DNA of 64,000 nt, from positions 29,980 through 93,979 of the forward strand of contig CAZFWG010000005.1 of NCBI GenBank assembly GCA_964522525.1. The letters run 5' to 3'. Position 1 is the first letter of the stretch. Every line of letters starts with the position of its first letter. This DNA is from CAYUYV01 sp964522525 (GTDB taxonomy: Bacteria > Pseudomonadota > Alphaproteobacteria > JAJFIK01). Below, in pieces: positions 44,466-52,708 of the stretch. The position numbers were made by a program, and so were the translations under genes. A model generated the notes under the pieces. That model was not told where the DNA came from and made no database searches. It was given only the letters and a program-made list of their open reading frames with translations.

Positions 44466-45734
44466 ATGGCACCCACCGACATCAAGAGCTGCCCCCTCGA
44501 CGAGATCAATGCGTTCGATCCGGAGATCCTGCAGGATCCCTACCCTTATTTTGAACGCCTGCGGACGGAAGCCCCTGTCTATCGCGATCCCAATACGGGC
44601 TTGGTGTATGTCTCGACCTATGATCGGATCATGGAAGTCAACAGCCAGCCGCTCCTCTTTTCCAACCGCTTCGCCGAACGCTTGCGTTCGGGATCTGCGG
44701 CGCAGATCGACCCGGACGAACTCGCGATTCTGCAGAACGGCTGGATGGTGGTCGACACGATGCTGACGGCCGACCCGCCGGAGCACACCCGCTACCGCAA
44801 GCTCGCCATGAAGGCCTTCACCTATAAGCGGGTGCTCCAGATGGGCCCATATGTGGCACAGGTCACCCACTCTCTCCTGGACCAGTTCGTCCGTGACGGG
44901 CGTTGTGAATTCAAAAGTCAGTTTGCCAATCACCTACCCATGATCGTCATCGCCGATGCGCTGGGTGTCCCGCGTTCGGACATGGACCAGTTCCACACCT
45001 GGTCCGACGCGTTCATCACCCAACTCGGCGGCGTCTCCGAACGGGAAGCGCGACTGGACGCGGCCCGCAAAATCGTGGAGTTCCAGCGCTATTTCGTGGA
45101 GAAGGTCGAGGAAAAACGCTCCCATCCGACGGAAGACATCATTTCCGATCTGGTCCATGCCGATCTTTCCGAGGAAGGCGATCATCGGAAAATGGAGTAT
45201 CCGGAGCTCCTGTCGATTTTCCAGCAGTTGCTGGTCGCGGGCAACGAGACCACGGCCCATTCACTGACAGCGGGGCTGTTCTTTCTCCTAACCAATCCGG
45301 AGGAAATGGCCAAGGTGCTGGCCAATCATGACCTCGTGCCCAATTTGGTGGAAGAAACGCTGCGCTATCTGTCGCCCACCAACAATATGTGGCGGGTCGC
45401 GACGGCGGACAGCGAAATCGGTGGTGTGCCGATCAAGGAGGGCGACCTTATTCTGGTGCGCTATGGCTCCGCGAACCGGGACGAGGCGAAGTTCCCAGAG
45501 GGCAACACCTTCAGTGTCGAGCGTCCCAACGCAAAGGAACATCTGGCCTTTGGTGCCGGCATCCATACCTGCGTCGGATCACAGCTGGCGCGCATGGAAA
45601 TGTGTACGGCCTTCCCGATCCTGTTCGACCGGCTGAAGAACATCCGCTTTGCCGACGGTCTGAACACCTTCGAATATAGCCCGAATATTCTGCTGCGCGG
45701 GGTCCTCCAACTCCATGTCGAGTTCGATCAGTAG
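44466..45734 (+). CDS. Cytochrome P450
   Basis: A 422-residue soluble bacterial P450 with GGAAAGG upstream. The I-helix oxygen-binding motif is LLVAGNETTAHS (about residues 254-265), the ExxR is ETLRYLSP, and the heme loop FGAGIHTCVGSQLARME has the cysteine ligand C369. N-terminal DEINAFDPEILQDPYPYFER is typical of CYP107/CYP153-like catabolic forms. It hydroxylates an unactivated carbon and needs ferredoxin and reductase, neither of which is found in the window. Confidence 0.95.
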   Translation: MAPTDIKSCPLDEINAFDPEILQDPYPYFERLRTEAPVYRDPNTGLVYVSTYDRIMEVNSQPLLFSNRFAERLRSGSAAQIDPDELAILQNGWMVVDTMLTADPPEHTRYRKLAMKAFTYKRVLQMGPYVAQVTHSLLDQFVRDGRCEFKSQFANHLPMIVIADALGVPRSDMDQFHTWSDAFITQLGGVSEREARLDAARKIVEFQRYFVEKVEEKRSHPTEDIISDLVHADLSEEGDHRKMEYPELLSIFQQLLVAGNETTAHSLTAGLFFLLTNPEEMAKVLANHDLVPNLVEETLRYLSPTNNMWRVATADSEIGGVPIKEGDLILVRYGSANRDEAKFPEGNTFSVERPNAKEHLAFGAGIHTCVGSQLARMEMCTAFPILFDRLKNIRFADGLNTFEYSPNILLRGVLQLHVEFDQ

Positions 45735-45761
45735 AATGATCAGCCCGCCATCCGGACCACC

Positions 45762-46523
45762 TTATGCGTCGGGCCCCTCGCCTTTTGCCCAGGCGAGGCC
45801 CCGGCGCAGCAGATCGTAGAAGACCGGCAGATCCCAGGCGCAGCGCTCGATCTGGGGATAGAAGTCAATCTGAGGCTGCATGTCATAGTGCCCCCGGCAG
45901 TGTCCGAGGGTGAGATACAGAACAGCACCCTGACCGACTTCATGGATATAGAAAACCGGATGGTTTGCCTTCGGCCATGTGTCTTCGACAAAGCCGGGGG
46001 CCTCGCCCCCATAGGTCGCATCCATCAGCACCTGGAGCGTACCATAGGTTTCCATCAGATAGAGTTCATCGGTGGTTTCGAAATCCGCGATGCCCCGGGT
46101 CAGTTCGTGGTTCGGGTCCCGCACCTGAACCCGATAGGGCGCGATGGGCGGATGGGCAATGAACATGGATCCGAGCGTATCCATGAAATGGGGGGCCCAG
46201 CGCGGAGAATCCACCCGGCCATCGGCGAGAAATCTCAAGATGGAGTTTGTTCCGTGTAACGCATACCAGCGTCTTCCGCCCTCGACAAAACGCCGCAAGG
46301 CTTCCTGCGCGTCGAGGGACGGCATGACATCGCAGGTATAGGTCACAAGGAAGTCGGCCTCTTCGAGGGCGGCGGTGTTGGTGTAGTCCTCGAAAACACG
46401 CACACGAACCCGGTCATCTTCCGCAAGCAGCTTCAAAAGCTCAAGCCGTGCAAAATCAATATCGTGATATTTGCCGCCGGCCACCAACACGCCATTGATG
46501 CGTTTGTTTACGCTTGTCCCCAT
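45762..46523 (-). CDS. ThuA-like domain protein
   Basis: A 253-residue protein with a class I glutamine amidotransferase-like (ThuA) fold. Start at ATG 46523 has GGGGAGGG upstream; a longer frame to 46613 runs over the neighbouring SDR. Features are INGVLVAGGKYHDIDFARLE, LVTYTCDVMPSLDAQEAL, WYALHGTNSIL, VFYIHEVGQGAVLYLTLGH. ThuA proteins occur in sugar and other catabolic operons, with an unclear role. Downstream of SDR 5 on the same strand and convergent with the P450 gene. Confidence 0.85.
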   Translation of the reverse strand: MGTSVNKRINGVLVAGGKYHDIDFARLELLKLLAEDDRVRVRVFEDYTNTAALEEADFLVTYTCDVMPSLDAQEALRRFVEGGRRWYALHGTNSILRFLADGRVDSPRWAPHFMDTLGSMFIAHPPIAPYRVQVRDPNHELTRGIADFETTDELYLMETYGTLQVLMDATYGGEAPGFVEDTWPKANHPVFYIHEVGQGAVLYLTLGHCRGHYDMQPQIDFYPQIERCAWDLPVFYDLLRRGLAWAKGEGPDA

Positions 46524-46546
46524 GGCATCGCCCTCCCCGGTCAATG

Positions 46547-47094
46547 TCAGTATTGGACGCGTTTGGTGATACCGCCATCGATGACGATGTTCGTACCGGT
46601 CATGAAACGGCAAGCGGGGGAGGCGGCGAAAGCAATCGCGCGCGCCACTTCATCCGCATTTCCCAACCGGCCCATGGGCACATTCGCAAGCGTGCCCTCA
46701 TAGATGTGGGTCATGTTGTTCTTGATGAAATCCCAAGCGCCGCCTTCGACAAAGATGGGCCCNNNNNNNNNNNNNNNNNNNNNNNNNNNNNNNNNNNNNN
46801 NNNNNNNNNNNNNNNNNNNNNNNNNNNNNNNNNNNNNNNNNNNNNNNNNNNNNNNNNNNNNNCCGAAGCAATCCAGTCCTTGTAAGCATCCGCATCCGTC
46901 ATATCGACGGCGGCGCCCACGACAGTCACTCCCTTGGCCTTGAGTTCACCCACGGTCTTTTCGACGCCCCCGGCATCGCGGGCGCAAATCGCCAAATCAC
47001 AGCCCTCCTCCGCCAGAACCTCCGCGGTCGCACGGCCAATACCCTTCGTGGCGCCCGCCAGAACCGCCTTCAACCCACGCAAACCCAAATCCAT
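46547..47094 (-). CDS. Short-chain dehydrogenase/reductase (SDR 5), interrupted by gap
   Basis: The N-terminal 77 residues begin at ATG 47094 (GGGAGG 6 bp upstream) with LKAVLAGATKGIGRATAEVL and AICARDAGG (NADP-type). After 100 N the last 71 residues read GRLGNADEVARAIAF and end FMTGTNIVIDGGITKRVQY. The active-site Tyr/Lys region is in the missing part (about 110 residues), and the frames on either side do not agree across 100 N. Divergent from the acyl-CoA dehydrogenase gene. Confidence 0.82.
46763..46862. other. Assembly gap (100 N)
   Basis: A run of 100 N inside SDR 5; family length implies about 330 missing bases. Confidence 0.98.
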
Positions 47095-47267
47095 CTTCGC
47101 CTCCCTGCATCGAGCTTGGGTCATTATAGACCAACACGCCTGCTTTTTTTCGCTCCGACATCGTACAGGACGGTTTTCATGCCCGTCCAGTTCCGATATG
47201 GTCTAAAGGTCAGTCATTCAGTGAAATGCTTTGAAAAAGCAAAGCGTTGGAAGGGATGTGCGTGCCC

Positions 47268-48467
47268 ATGGATGTATCCCTCAGCCCGGAACATGAAGCG
47301 TTTCGCAACGAAGTCCGAGCCTTTCTCGACGCCAAACTGACCCCCGAAATCAAGGCGGAAGCCGCCCGGTCGACGGGCGTGTTCGTGGAGGGTCCGCTCG
47401 CCCGCCGCTGGCATCGCATCCTGTTCGAGCAAGGTTGGGTCGCGCCGTCCTGGCCCAAGGAATATGGGGGCACCGGATGGTCCACGGTGCAGCGCTATAT
47501 CTGGGACACGGAAAGCACGGCGGCCGGGGCGCCCTCGATCCCGGTGATGGGTCTGCAAATGTGTGGACCGGTCCTGATGGAATTCGGCACGCCGACGCAG
47601 AAGGATTTCTTCCTGCCCCGGATCCTGTCGGGCGAACACTATTGGTGTCAGGGATATTCTGAACCCGGATCCGGCTCGGATCTGGCGAGCCTTCAGTGCA
47701 AGGGCGTCCGGGATGGCGATGATTATGTCATCAACGGCACCAAGATCTGGACCACCCATGCCCATTTCGCCAATTGGATCTTCTGCCTGATACGGACCAG
47801 TGCTGATGCGAAGCCGCAGGCAGGCATTTCGTTCATCCTGGTCGACCTGAACTCACCGGGTCTTGAGGTTCGCCCCATTCTCTCCCTCGGTGGCGACCAC
47901 GAGGTGAATCAGATCTTTTTTGATAATGTCCGTGTGCCCGCTTCACAGCTCGTGGGCGGAGAGAACAATGGCTGGACGGTGGCCAAATATCTGCTCGAGT
48001 TCGAACGGGGCGGCGCCTATGCGGGCCGCTTACGCGGCATGCTCGCCGGCGTGCGCCGGCTCATGGCGATCGAGCAGTCCGAAGGGCAGGCGATCAGCCA
48101 GGACGGCGATTTCTCGCGCAAGCTGAGCGAGTTGGAAATGACCATCGAGGCCGTCGACATGACCGAAAAGCGGGTCGTCTCTGCCCTCTCGGTCGGCAGC
48201 AATCCGGGCCCCGTCTCCTCGTCCATGTTGAAGATCATGGGCAGCGAGACCATGCAAAAGGTCACGGAACTCGCCATGGAAGTCGTCGGATATCACGGCA
48301 TGCCGGACTACCAACCCCACCATGGGCACGGTGACAATTTATCACCTGGCCTTGCCCATGCGGCACCTGTTATGGCCAAATACCTGAACACAAGAGCCTC
48401 CACCATTTACGGTGGCACCAGTGAGATCCAGAGGAACATTCTGGCGAAAGCAGCCTTGGGATTGTGA
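47268..48467 (+). CDS. Acyl-CoA dehydrogenase
   Basis: A 399-residue flavoprotein. The start is uncertain: ATG 47268 matches the family N-terminus (MDVSLSPEHEAFRNEVRAFL), but GTG 47262 is better spaced from AAGGG and ATG 47256 is also possible. Features: GWVAPSWPKEYGGTGWS, YWCQGYSEPGSGSDLASL (FAD/substrate loop), INGTKIWTTHAHFANWIFCL, and IYGGTSEIQRNILAKAALGL at the C-terminus. It introduces a 2,3-double bond into an acyl-CoA. This branch includes steroid- and alicyclic-acid enzymes that may work as heteromers, yet only one copy is present here. It abuts the TetR gene. Confidence 0.92.
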   Translation: MDVSLSPEHEAFRNEVRAFLDAKLTPEIKAEAARSTGVFVEGPLARRWHRILFEQGWVAPSWPKEYGGTGWSTVQRYIWDTESTAAGAPSIPVMGLQMCGPVLMEFGTPTQKDFFLPRILSGEHYWCQGYSEPGSGSDLASLQCKGVRDGDDYVINGTKIWTTHAHFANWIFCLIRTSADAKPQAGISFILVDLNSPGLEVRPILSLGGDHEVNQIFFDNVRVPASQLVGGENNGWTVAKYLLEFERGGAYAGRLRGMLAGVRRLMAIEQSEGQAISQDGDFSRKLSELEMTIEAVDMTEKRVVSALSVGSNPGPVSSSMLKIMGSETMQKVTELAMEVVGYHGMPDYQPHHGHGDNLSPGLAHAAPVMAKYLNTRASTIYGGTSEIQRNILAKAALGL

Positions 48468-49184
48468 ATGCGAAGCAGTTTGAAAAGTGCGTATGCGGAA
48501 ACAGAACTTGATGATTTAAGACAAAGAGTACTTGCCCGCCTTGAGCCCACCGGCGTCTCGAACGATCTGGAAAGTTGGCAACAACGCAAAAGCATGAAGA
48601 CCCGGGTCGCCATTCTCGACGCGGCCGTCAACTGTCTGGCCGAACATGGCTATGCACAGACCACGACGAAACTGGTGGCGAGCATGGCGAATGTGTCCCG
48701 GGGCGCCATGCTCCACCATTACGCGACCCGGTGGGAACTGATCGAGCAGGTCCTGGCCTACACATTCTTTAAGCGGATGGAGCGCAATTTTGACGCCATC
48801 CGGAACCTGACCGAACAGGAACGCACGCAAGACCTGTCCGGCGTCGACATCTATTGGGAAAACGTCTCCCAGGTCGAATATCAGGCCTATCTGGAACTCA
48901 ACATCGCAGCCCGTACGGATGAGGACCTCCAGGCCATCCTTATACCCAAGGCCAAGGAATTCGACGAGATCCAGTTGAATGAGGTGGCAAAGGTCTTCCC
49001 CGAATGGCGCGACAAGCTCACGGAATTGGCCCTTGCCAATGATTTCATCGTTTCCGCCTTCGAAGGCCTCATTCTCAATCAGTTCAAATGGAATGATGAG
49101 CGGCGCACGGAGCGCCTGTGCAATCTCGTCAAGCAGGTCCTGTTCATGATCCGTGAGGGACAGATCAAGATGTCGGATCTTTGA
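48468..49184 (+). CDS. TetR-family transcriptional regulator
   Basis: A 238-residue regulator whose ATG follows the dehydrogenase stop directly. After a 45-residue N-terminal extension the helix-turn-helix reads RVAILDAAVNCLAEHGYAQT, then TTKLVASMANVSRGAMLHHY; the C-terminal ligand domain is FADGL-poor and typical of TetR. Co-transcription with an island gene makes it the leading candidate for binding the shared 16-bp motif at five island promoters. The ligand might be a pathway acyl-CoA. Confidence 0.9.
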   Translation: MRSSLKSAYAETELDDLRQRVLARLEPTGVSNDLESWQQRKSMKTRVAILDAAVNCLAEHGYAQTTTKLVASMANVSRGAMLHHYATRWELIEQVLAYTFFKRMERNFDAIRNLTEQERTQDLSGVDIYWENVSQVEYQAYLELNIAARTDEDLQAILIPKAKEFDEIQLNEVAKVFPEWRDKLTELALANDFIVSAFEGLILNQFKWNDERRTERLCNLVKQVLFMIREGQIKMSDL

Positions 49185-49189
49185 GCCTG

Positions 49190-50314
49190 TTACGCGCTCA
49201 ACTGTCCGATCAACAGGTCGTTCACTTTCTGCGCCATCTCCAAATGAGGCATATGGCCTGCGTCATCGAGCCATTCCAGACGGACATTGGCGGGCAAGGC
49301 GGCTGCGTCCGGGGCGCCGACAATCAGATCGTTGCGGGAGGCAATAATCAAGACAGGGACGGTCAGACCGGCAAGACCGTCCGCAACACGGCCATAGGCC
49401 GAGCCCTCTTCCCTCAGCCGCGCGGCGATGCGGGTCAATGCGTCTGATACGCCGTCCAACCGCTTGAAGCGGATCAAGTCCTCAAGGAGGCTCCGGGTGG
49501 CAAGACTTTTGTCCGCAAACAGAAGCTCGACAACCGGCTTCAGATCCCGGGCGCGGCGGGCCGCAATGAAACCGTCCAAATAGTCCTGGTTCATGATCCC
49601 GCCGGGCAGACCCACAGGACAGAGCAGGGACACGGACGCGGCAAGGTCGGGCCGCGCCGTCGCTGCGGCGAGGACAAGGGCTCCGCCCAGAGAGTGCCCA
49701 ACCAAATGGGCCTTCGACACGCCGAGGACGGTCAATTCCTCGACGAGGCTCTGGACCAGCCCCTCAAGACCGCCGTCCCCCACATCCTTGGAAGACTCCC
49801 CATGGCCGGGCAACTCCAGGGCATAGACGGGCCGGTGTTCGGCCAGGGCATCGATGGTCAGGACCCAGTTGTTGAGATCACCCCCAAATCCGTGCACCAA
49901 AACGACGGGAATGCCCTCCTTTTCAAGCCCGGCCTCCCCCACCCGCAAATCCCGTCCCAAGATGGTGAGGGTGCGGATTGCCTGGACGTCTTCTCCCTCA
50001 CCCACCGCGTCCGGCACAAAGCTGACATTGAAGTCTTCGATAAAGGCGTCGATCTGTGCGTCGGTGACGGTCTCATCGGCGACGACCGCGATCAGGGCAC
50101 CGACCGGCATCACATCGCCCGGTTTCGCGACGATGCGCCGGAGCAGGCCCGAAACCGGGGCCTCATATACATTCGTCATTTTCGTGGTTTCGATGTCGAC
50201 AAGATCTTCCCCTTCCTGAAGGATATCGCCTTCCTGCTTCCACCATTCGACGATGGTCCCCTCTTCCATGGCCAGACCCCATTTCGGCACCTTGATGCTG
50301 ACGATGCCCGCCAT
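49190..50314 (-). CDS. Lipoyl-domain alpha/beta hydrolase, acetoin dehydrogenase E2-like (AcoC type)
   Basis: A 374-residue fusion. Residues 1-78 form a lipoyl domain with the lipoylated lysine K45 in VDIETTKMTNVYEAP; a linker leads to an alpha/beta-hydrolase fold from about 118 with VVLVHGFGGDLNNW, ALELPGHGESSKD, the nucleophile S208 in LVGHSLGGALV and the catalytic histidine in LDDAGHMPHLE. AcoC-type E2 proteins have this layout in place of the usual chloramphenicol-acetyltransferase-type core. It is 8 kb from the E1 genes but shares their operator motif (50416-50431). Convergent with the TetR gene, 5 bp apart. Confidence 0.9.
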   Translation of the reverse strand: MAGIVSIKVPKWGLAMEEGTIVEWWKQEGDILQEGEDLVDIETTKMTNVYEAPVSGLLRRIVAKPGDVMPVGALIAVVADETVTDAQIDAFIEDFNVSFVPDAVGEGEDVQAIRTLTILGRDLRVGEAGLEKEGIPVVLVHGFGGDLNNWVLTIDALAEHRPVYALELPGHGESSKDVGDGGLEGLVQSLVEELTVLGVSKAHLVGHSLGGALVLAAATARPDLAASVSLLCPVGLPGGIMNQDYLDGFIAARRARDLKPVVELLFADKSLATRSLLEDLIRFKRLDGVSDALTRIAARLREEGSAYGRVADGLAGLTVPVLIIASRNDLIVGAPDAAALPANVRLEWLDDAGHMPHLEMAQKVNDLLIGQLSA

Positions 50315-50415
50315 CTCCGTCCCTCCTGTTTTTGCTCAAGACCGCGCAACCGCCCTCCGCGCGATTGGGGCCGAGCTTGGTTCCATTGAAAAGCATAGGC
50401 GACGCCTATAAAATA

Positions 50416-50431
50416 AGCAAGCTTGCCTGTT
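50416..50431. promoter_or_regulatory. Island operator-like motif, copy 3
   Basis: On the minus strand AACAGGCAAGCTTGCT, with perfect palindrome GCAAGCTTGC in its centre. It lies 102 bp upstream of the E2-like gene. Confidence 0.6.
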
Positions 50432-50504
50432 TTTAATTAGGGGAGCCCCGGCCCAAACCCCGAGCCGTTTTTGACGCTGGGTGGGCCCGAAGGCCGACCT
50501 GTGC

Positions 50505-52076
50505 TCAGCTCACATTGCGATCCTGATCTTCCCAATAGGGCGCGCGCAACTCGCGGCGCAGGATCTTGCCCGACGGATTGCGCGGCAAGCTGTCGATGAA
50601 TGAAACAGCTTTGGGGCATTTGTAGCCGGCGATCCGTGTACGGGCGAAAGCGATAATGTCATCGGATGTCGGCGCCGTGCCTTCCCTGGGCACGACAATG
50701 GCGAGGACCTCTTCCCCCCATTTCTCGCTCGGCACGCCGACAACGGCCACATCGGCCACGTCCGGGTGACCGAAAATCGCATTCTCGACTTCCGCCGGAT
50801 AGATGTTCTCCCCACCGGAGATGATCATGTCCTTGACCCGGTCATGGATATAGACATAGCCATCTTCGTCCATGTATCCGGCGTCGCCGGTCCGCAACCA
50901 CCCATCCTGGGACAGAGTTTCCGCCGTTGCCTCGGGCAGGTTCCAGTAGCCCACCATATTGGCCACGGACCGGGTGGCGATCTCGCCAACCTCGCGGGGC
51001 GGCAGGCGGTGGCCTTGAGCGTCAAGAATGGCGACTTCGACACCGGGCATCGGTTTCCCGGCGGAGCGCATGCGTTCGTTTCCTTGCGGATCATGGTCCT
51101 CGGGCGGCAAGGCCACGATCGTCCCGCTGGTCTCGGTCATTCCATACATCTGGACGAAACCGCAGCCGAACACCTCCATACACGTCCGCAGCAGATCCAG
51201 AGGGATCGGAGAGGCCCCATACAGAATATATTTCAGACAGGAAAAATCGACACTGCGGGCCTTGGGCTGGCTGACGACAATCTGCATGGCCGCCGGCACC
51301 ATGAAGATTTTCGTGATCCGATAGACCTCGATATAGCCCAGAACCAGCAGGGGATCGAACTCGCGCATCACGATGCCCTTGGCTCCGTTGTAGAGGCCCA
51401 TGATCCCCCAACCCGTGCCGCCGATGTGAAAGCAGGGCATGGCGACGAGGCTGATGTCGTCTTCCGTCCATGTGTTCCACTCGAAGGACGGGCCGCCATC
51501 CAGACCGCGCAGCCCCAGGATCCCCCGATTGGCAAGCATCGCACCCTTGGGCCTGCCGGTGGTGCCGCTCGTGTACATTTGCAGCACCGGATCTTCCCTG
51601 GCTGAGGGAATGCGGGGATCTTCCGTCTCTTGAGCATCCCGCCACAGCGCGTAGTCGGGCCAGTCAGCACGTTGAGGATCGACCAGAAAGATCTTCAGGT
51701 CAGGGTCGAGATCGGATCGGATGGCGTGAATGAGATCGACGAATTCCGGCCCCACAAACAGGACCTTCACGTGCGCATCGTTCAGGATATAGGCGATTTC
51801 CGGGCCCGCGAGACGCCAATTGACCGGCGTCATGACGGCCCCCGCCTTGGCCGCGCCAAGCAGGATCTCAAAATAGAGATCCGAATTCTTGCCGATATAG
51901 CCGATATGCTCCTGGGGCCTCACCCCTAAGGTCACAAGACCCTGCGCGGTCTGACTGGAGCGGACATCCAATTCGCCAAAGGTCGTCAATCGGCCTTCGA
52001 AATCAAACGCGACGGCGTCTTTTCTGTTTTTACTCTGTACACGAATGACATCGGCCAGGCTATGGAATGCGTCCAT
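50505..52076 (-). CDS. Acyl-CoA synthetase (AMP-binding family)
   Basis: A 523-residue ANL-family ligase. The start at 52076 (MDAFHSLADVIRV) has GGGGGAGG upstream; the frame runs on to 52451 without sense. Motifs: phosphate loop MYTSGTTGRPKGAML, YGMTETSGTIVAL, the hinge GWLRTGDAGYMDEDGYVYI and DRVKDMIISGGENIYPAEVE, and the C-terminal catalytic lysine in NPSGKILRREL. It activates a carboxylic acid with ATP and CoA. Its promoter region contains island motif copy 4 and is shared with the divergent DUF35-like gene. Confidence 0.93.
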   Translation of the reverse strand: MDAFHSLADVIRVQSKNRKDAVAFDFEGRLTTFGELDVRSSQTAQGLVTLGVRPQEHIGYIGKNSDLYFEILLGAAKAGAVMTPVNWRLAGPEIAYILNDAHVKVLFVGPEFVDLIHAIRSDLDPDLKIFLVDPQRADWPDYALWRDAQETEDPRIPSAREDPVLQMYTSGTTGRPKGAMLANRGILGLRGLDGGPSFEWNTWTEDDISLVAMPCFHIGGTGWGIMGLYNGAKGIVMREFDPLLVLGYIEVYRITKIFMVPAAMQIVVSQPKARSVDFSCLKYILYGASPIPLDLLRTCMEVFGCGFVQMYGMTETSGTIVALPPEDHDPQGNERMRSAGKPMPGVEVAILDAQGHRLPPREVGEIATRSVANMVGYWNLPEATAETLSQDGWLRTGDAGYMDEDGYVYIHDRVKDMIISGGENIYPAEVENAIFGHPDVADVAVVGVPSEKWGEEVLAIVVPREGTAPTSDDIIAFARTRIAGYKCPKAVSFIDSLPRNPSGKILRRELRAPYWEDQDRNVS

Positions 52077-52126
52077 GCGACCTCCCCCTTTAGCCTTTTT
52101 TGCAGGCAGTTCCGTGCCGCCGAAAA

Positions 52127-52142
52127 AACAGTCAGCGTTGAC
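52127..52142. promoter_or_regulatory. Island operator-like motif, copy 4
   Basis: On the plus strand AACAGTCAGCGTTGAC, overlapping a perfect inverted repeat CAGTCA-gcgt-TGACTG (52129-52144). It lies 51 bp from the ligase start and 108 bp from the DUF35-like start. Confidence 0.55.
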
Positions 52143-52249
52143 TGAATAGAGCATAGCTGGCACATTTATGCTATGGTTTTGAAAACGAGACCCGAATGCA
52201 ACGGGCAAAACCCCGCATGCTTTCAAACACATGCCTGGAGGGGAGACGC

Positions 52250-52666
52250 ATGGCAGCCATTTCCGTCGCACGAACCCTTTTCTCCGGATCGCCGGACGCT
52301 CCCTCCCTTTATGGGGGCCGCCATCGCGAAAGCGGGCGCCTTGTCTTTCCCCTTCCGGAGGATGCCGATCAAAACGGCTATGATGCCGTCCAATTGAAAA
52401 CAGAAGGAAAGCTGTGGTCCTGGACGGTTCAACGCTTCCGGCCGAAATCACCCCCCTATGCGGGAACGGAAAGTGATCAGGACTTCAAGCCCTTCGCCGT
52501 CGGTTATGTCGAGCTTGAGGGAGAGATTATTGTCGAGACACGGATTGCCACCGACAATTTCGCCGCGTTGAAGATTGGTATGGAAATGGAAATGACCCTG
52601 ATCCCCTTTCGGACGAACGATGCGGGCGACGAGGTCTACACCTACGCATTCCGGCCAAAGGGCTGA
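52250..52666 (+). CDS. DUF35/OB-fold protein lacking zinc-ribbon cysteines
   Basis: A 138-residue protein with AGGGGAG before ATG 52250. It resembles the DUF35 (rubredoxin-like zinc ribbon plus OB-fold) partner of lipid-transfer thiolases: GGRHRESGRLVFPLPED stands where the ribbon normally is, and KPFAVGYVELEGEIIVETRI leads into the OB-fold. No cysteine occurs at all, so the ribbon cannot bind zinc. DUF35 partners support Ltp2-type aldolases in steroid side-chain removal. The next gene, 42 bp on, is such a thiolase-like protein. Confidence 0.72.
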   Translation: MAAISVARTLFSGSPDAPSLYGGRHRESGRLVFPLPEDADQNGYDAVQLKTEGKLWSWTVQRFRPKSPPYAGTESDQDFKPFAVGYVELEGEIIVETRIATDNFAALKIGMEMEMTLIPFRTNDAGDEVYTYAFRPKG

Positions 52667-52708
52667 TGCCGCCCTCCATCCACAATTTGACGTTCAGGGA
52701 GCAAGACG

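Noticed and set aside
47131..47150. Possible sixth island motif between SDR 5 and the acyl-CoA dehydrogenase
   Set aside because: Only the right half (GCCTGCTTTT) is similar; the spacing is one base short and most core positions differ.
47235..47249. TGCTT-tgaaa-AAGCA inverted repeat before the acyl-CoA dehydrogenase
   Set aside because: Short and AT-rich, outside the shared motif, and could arise by chance.
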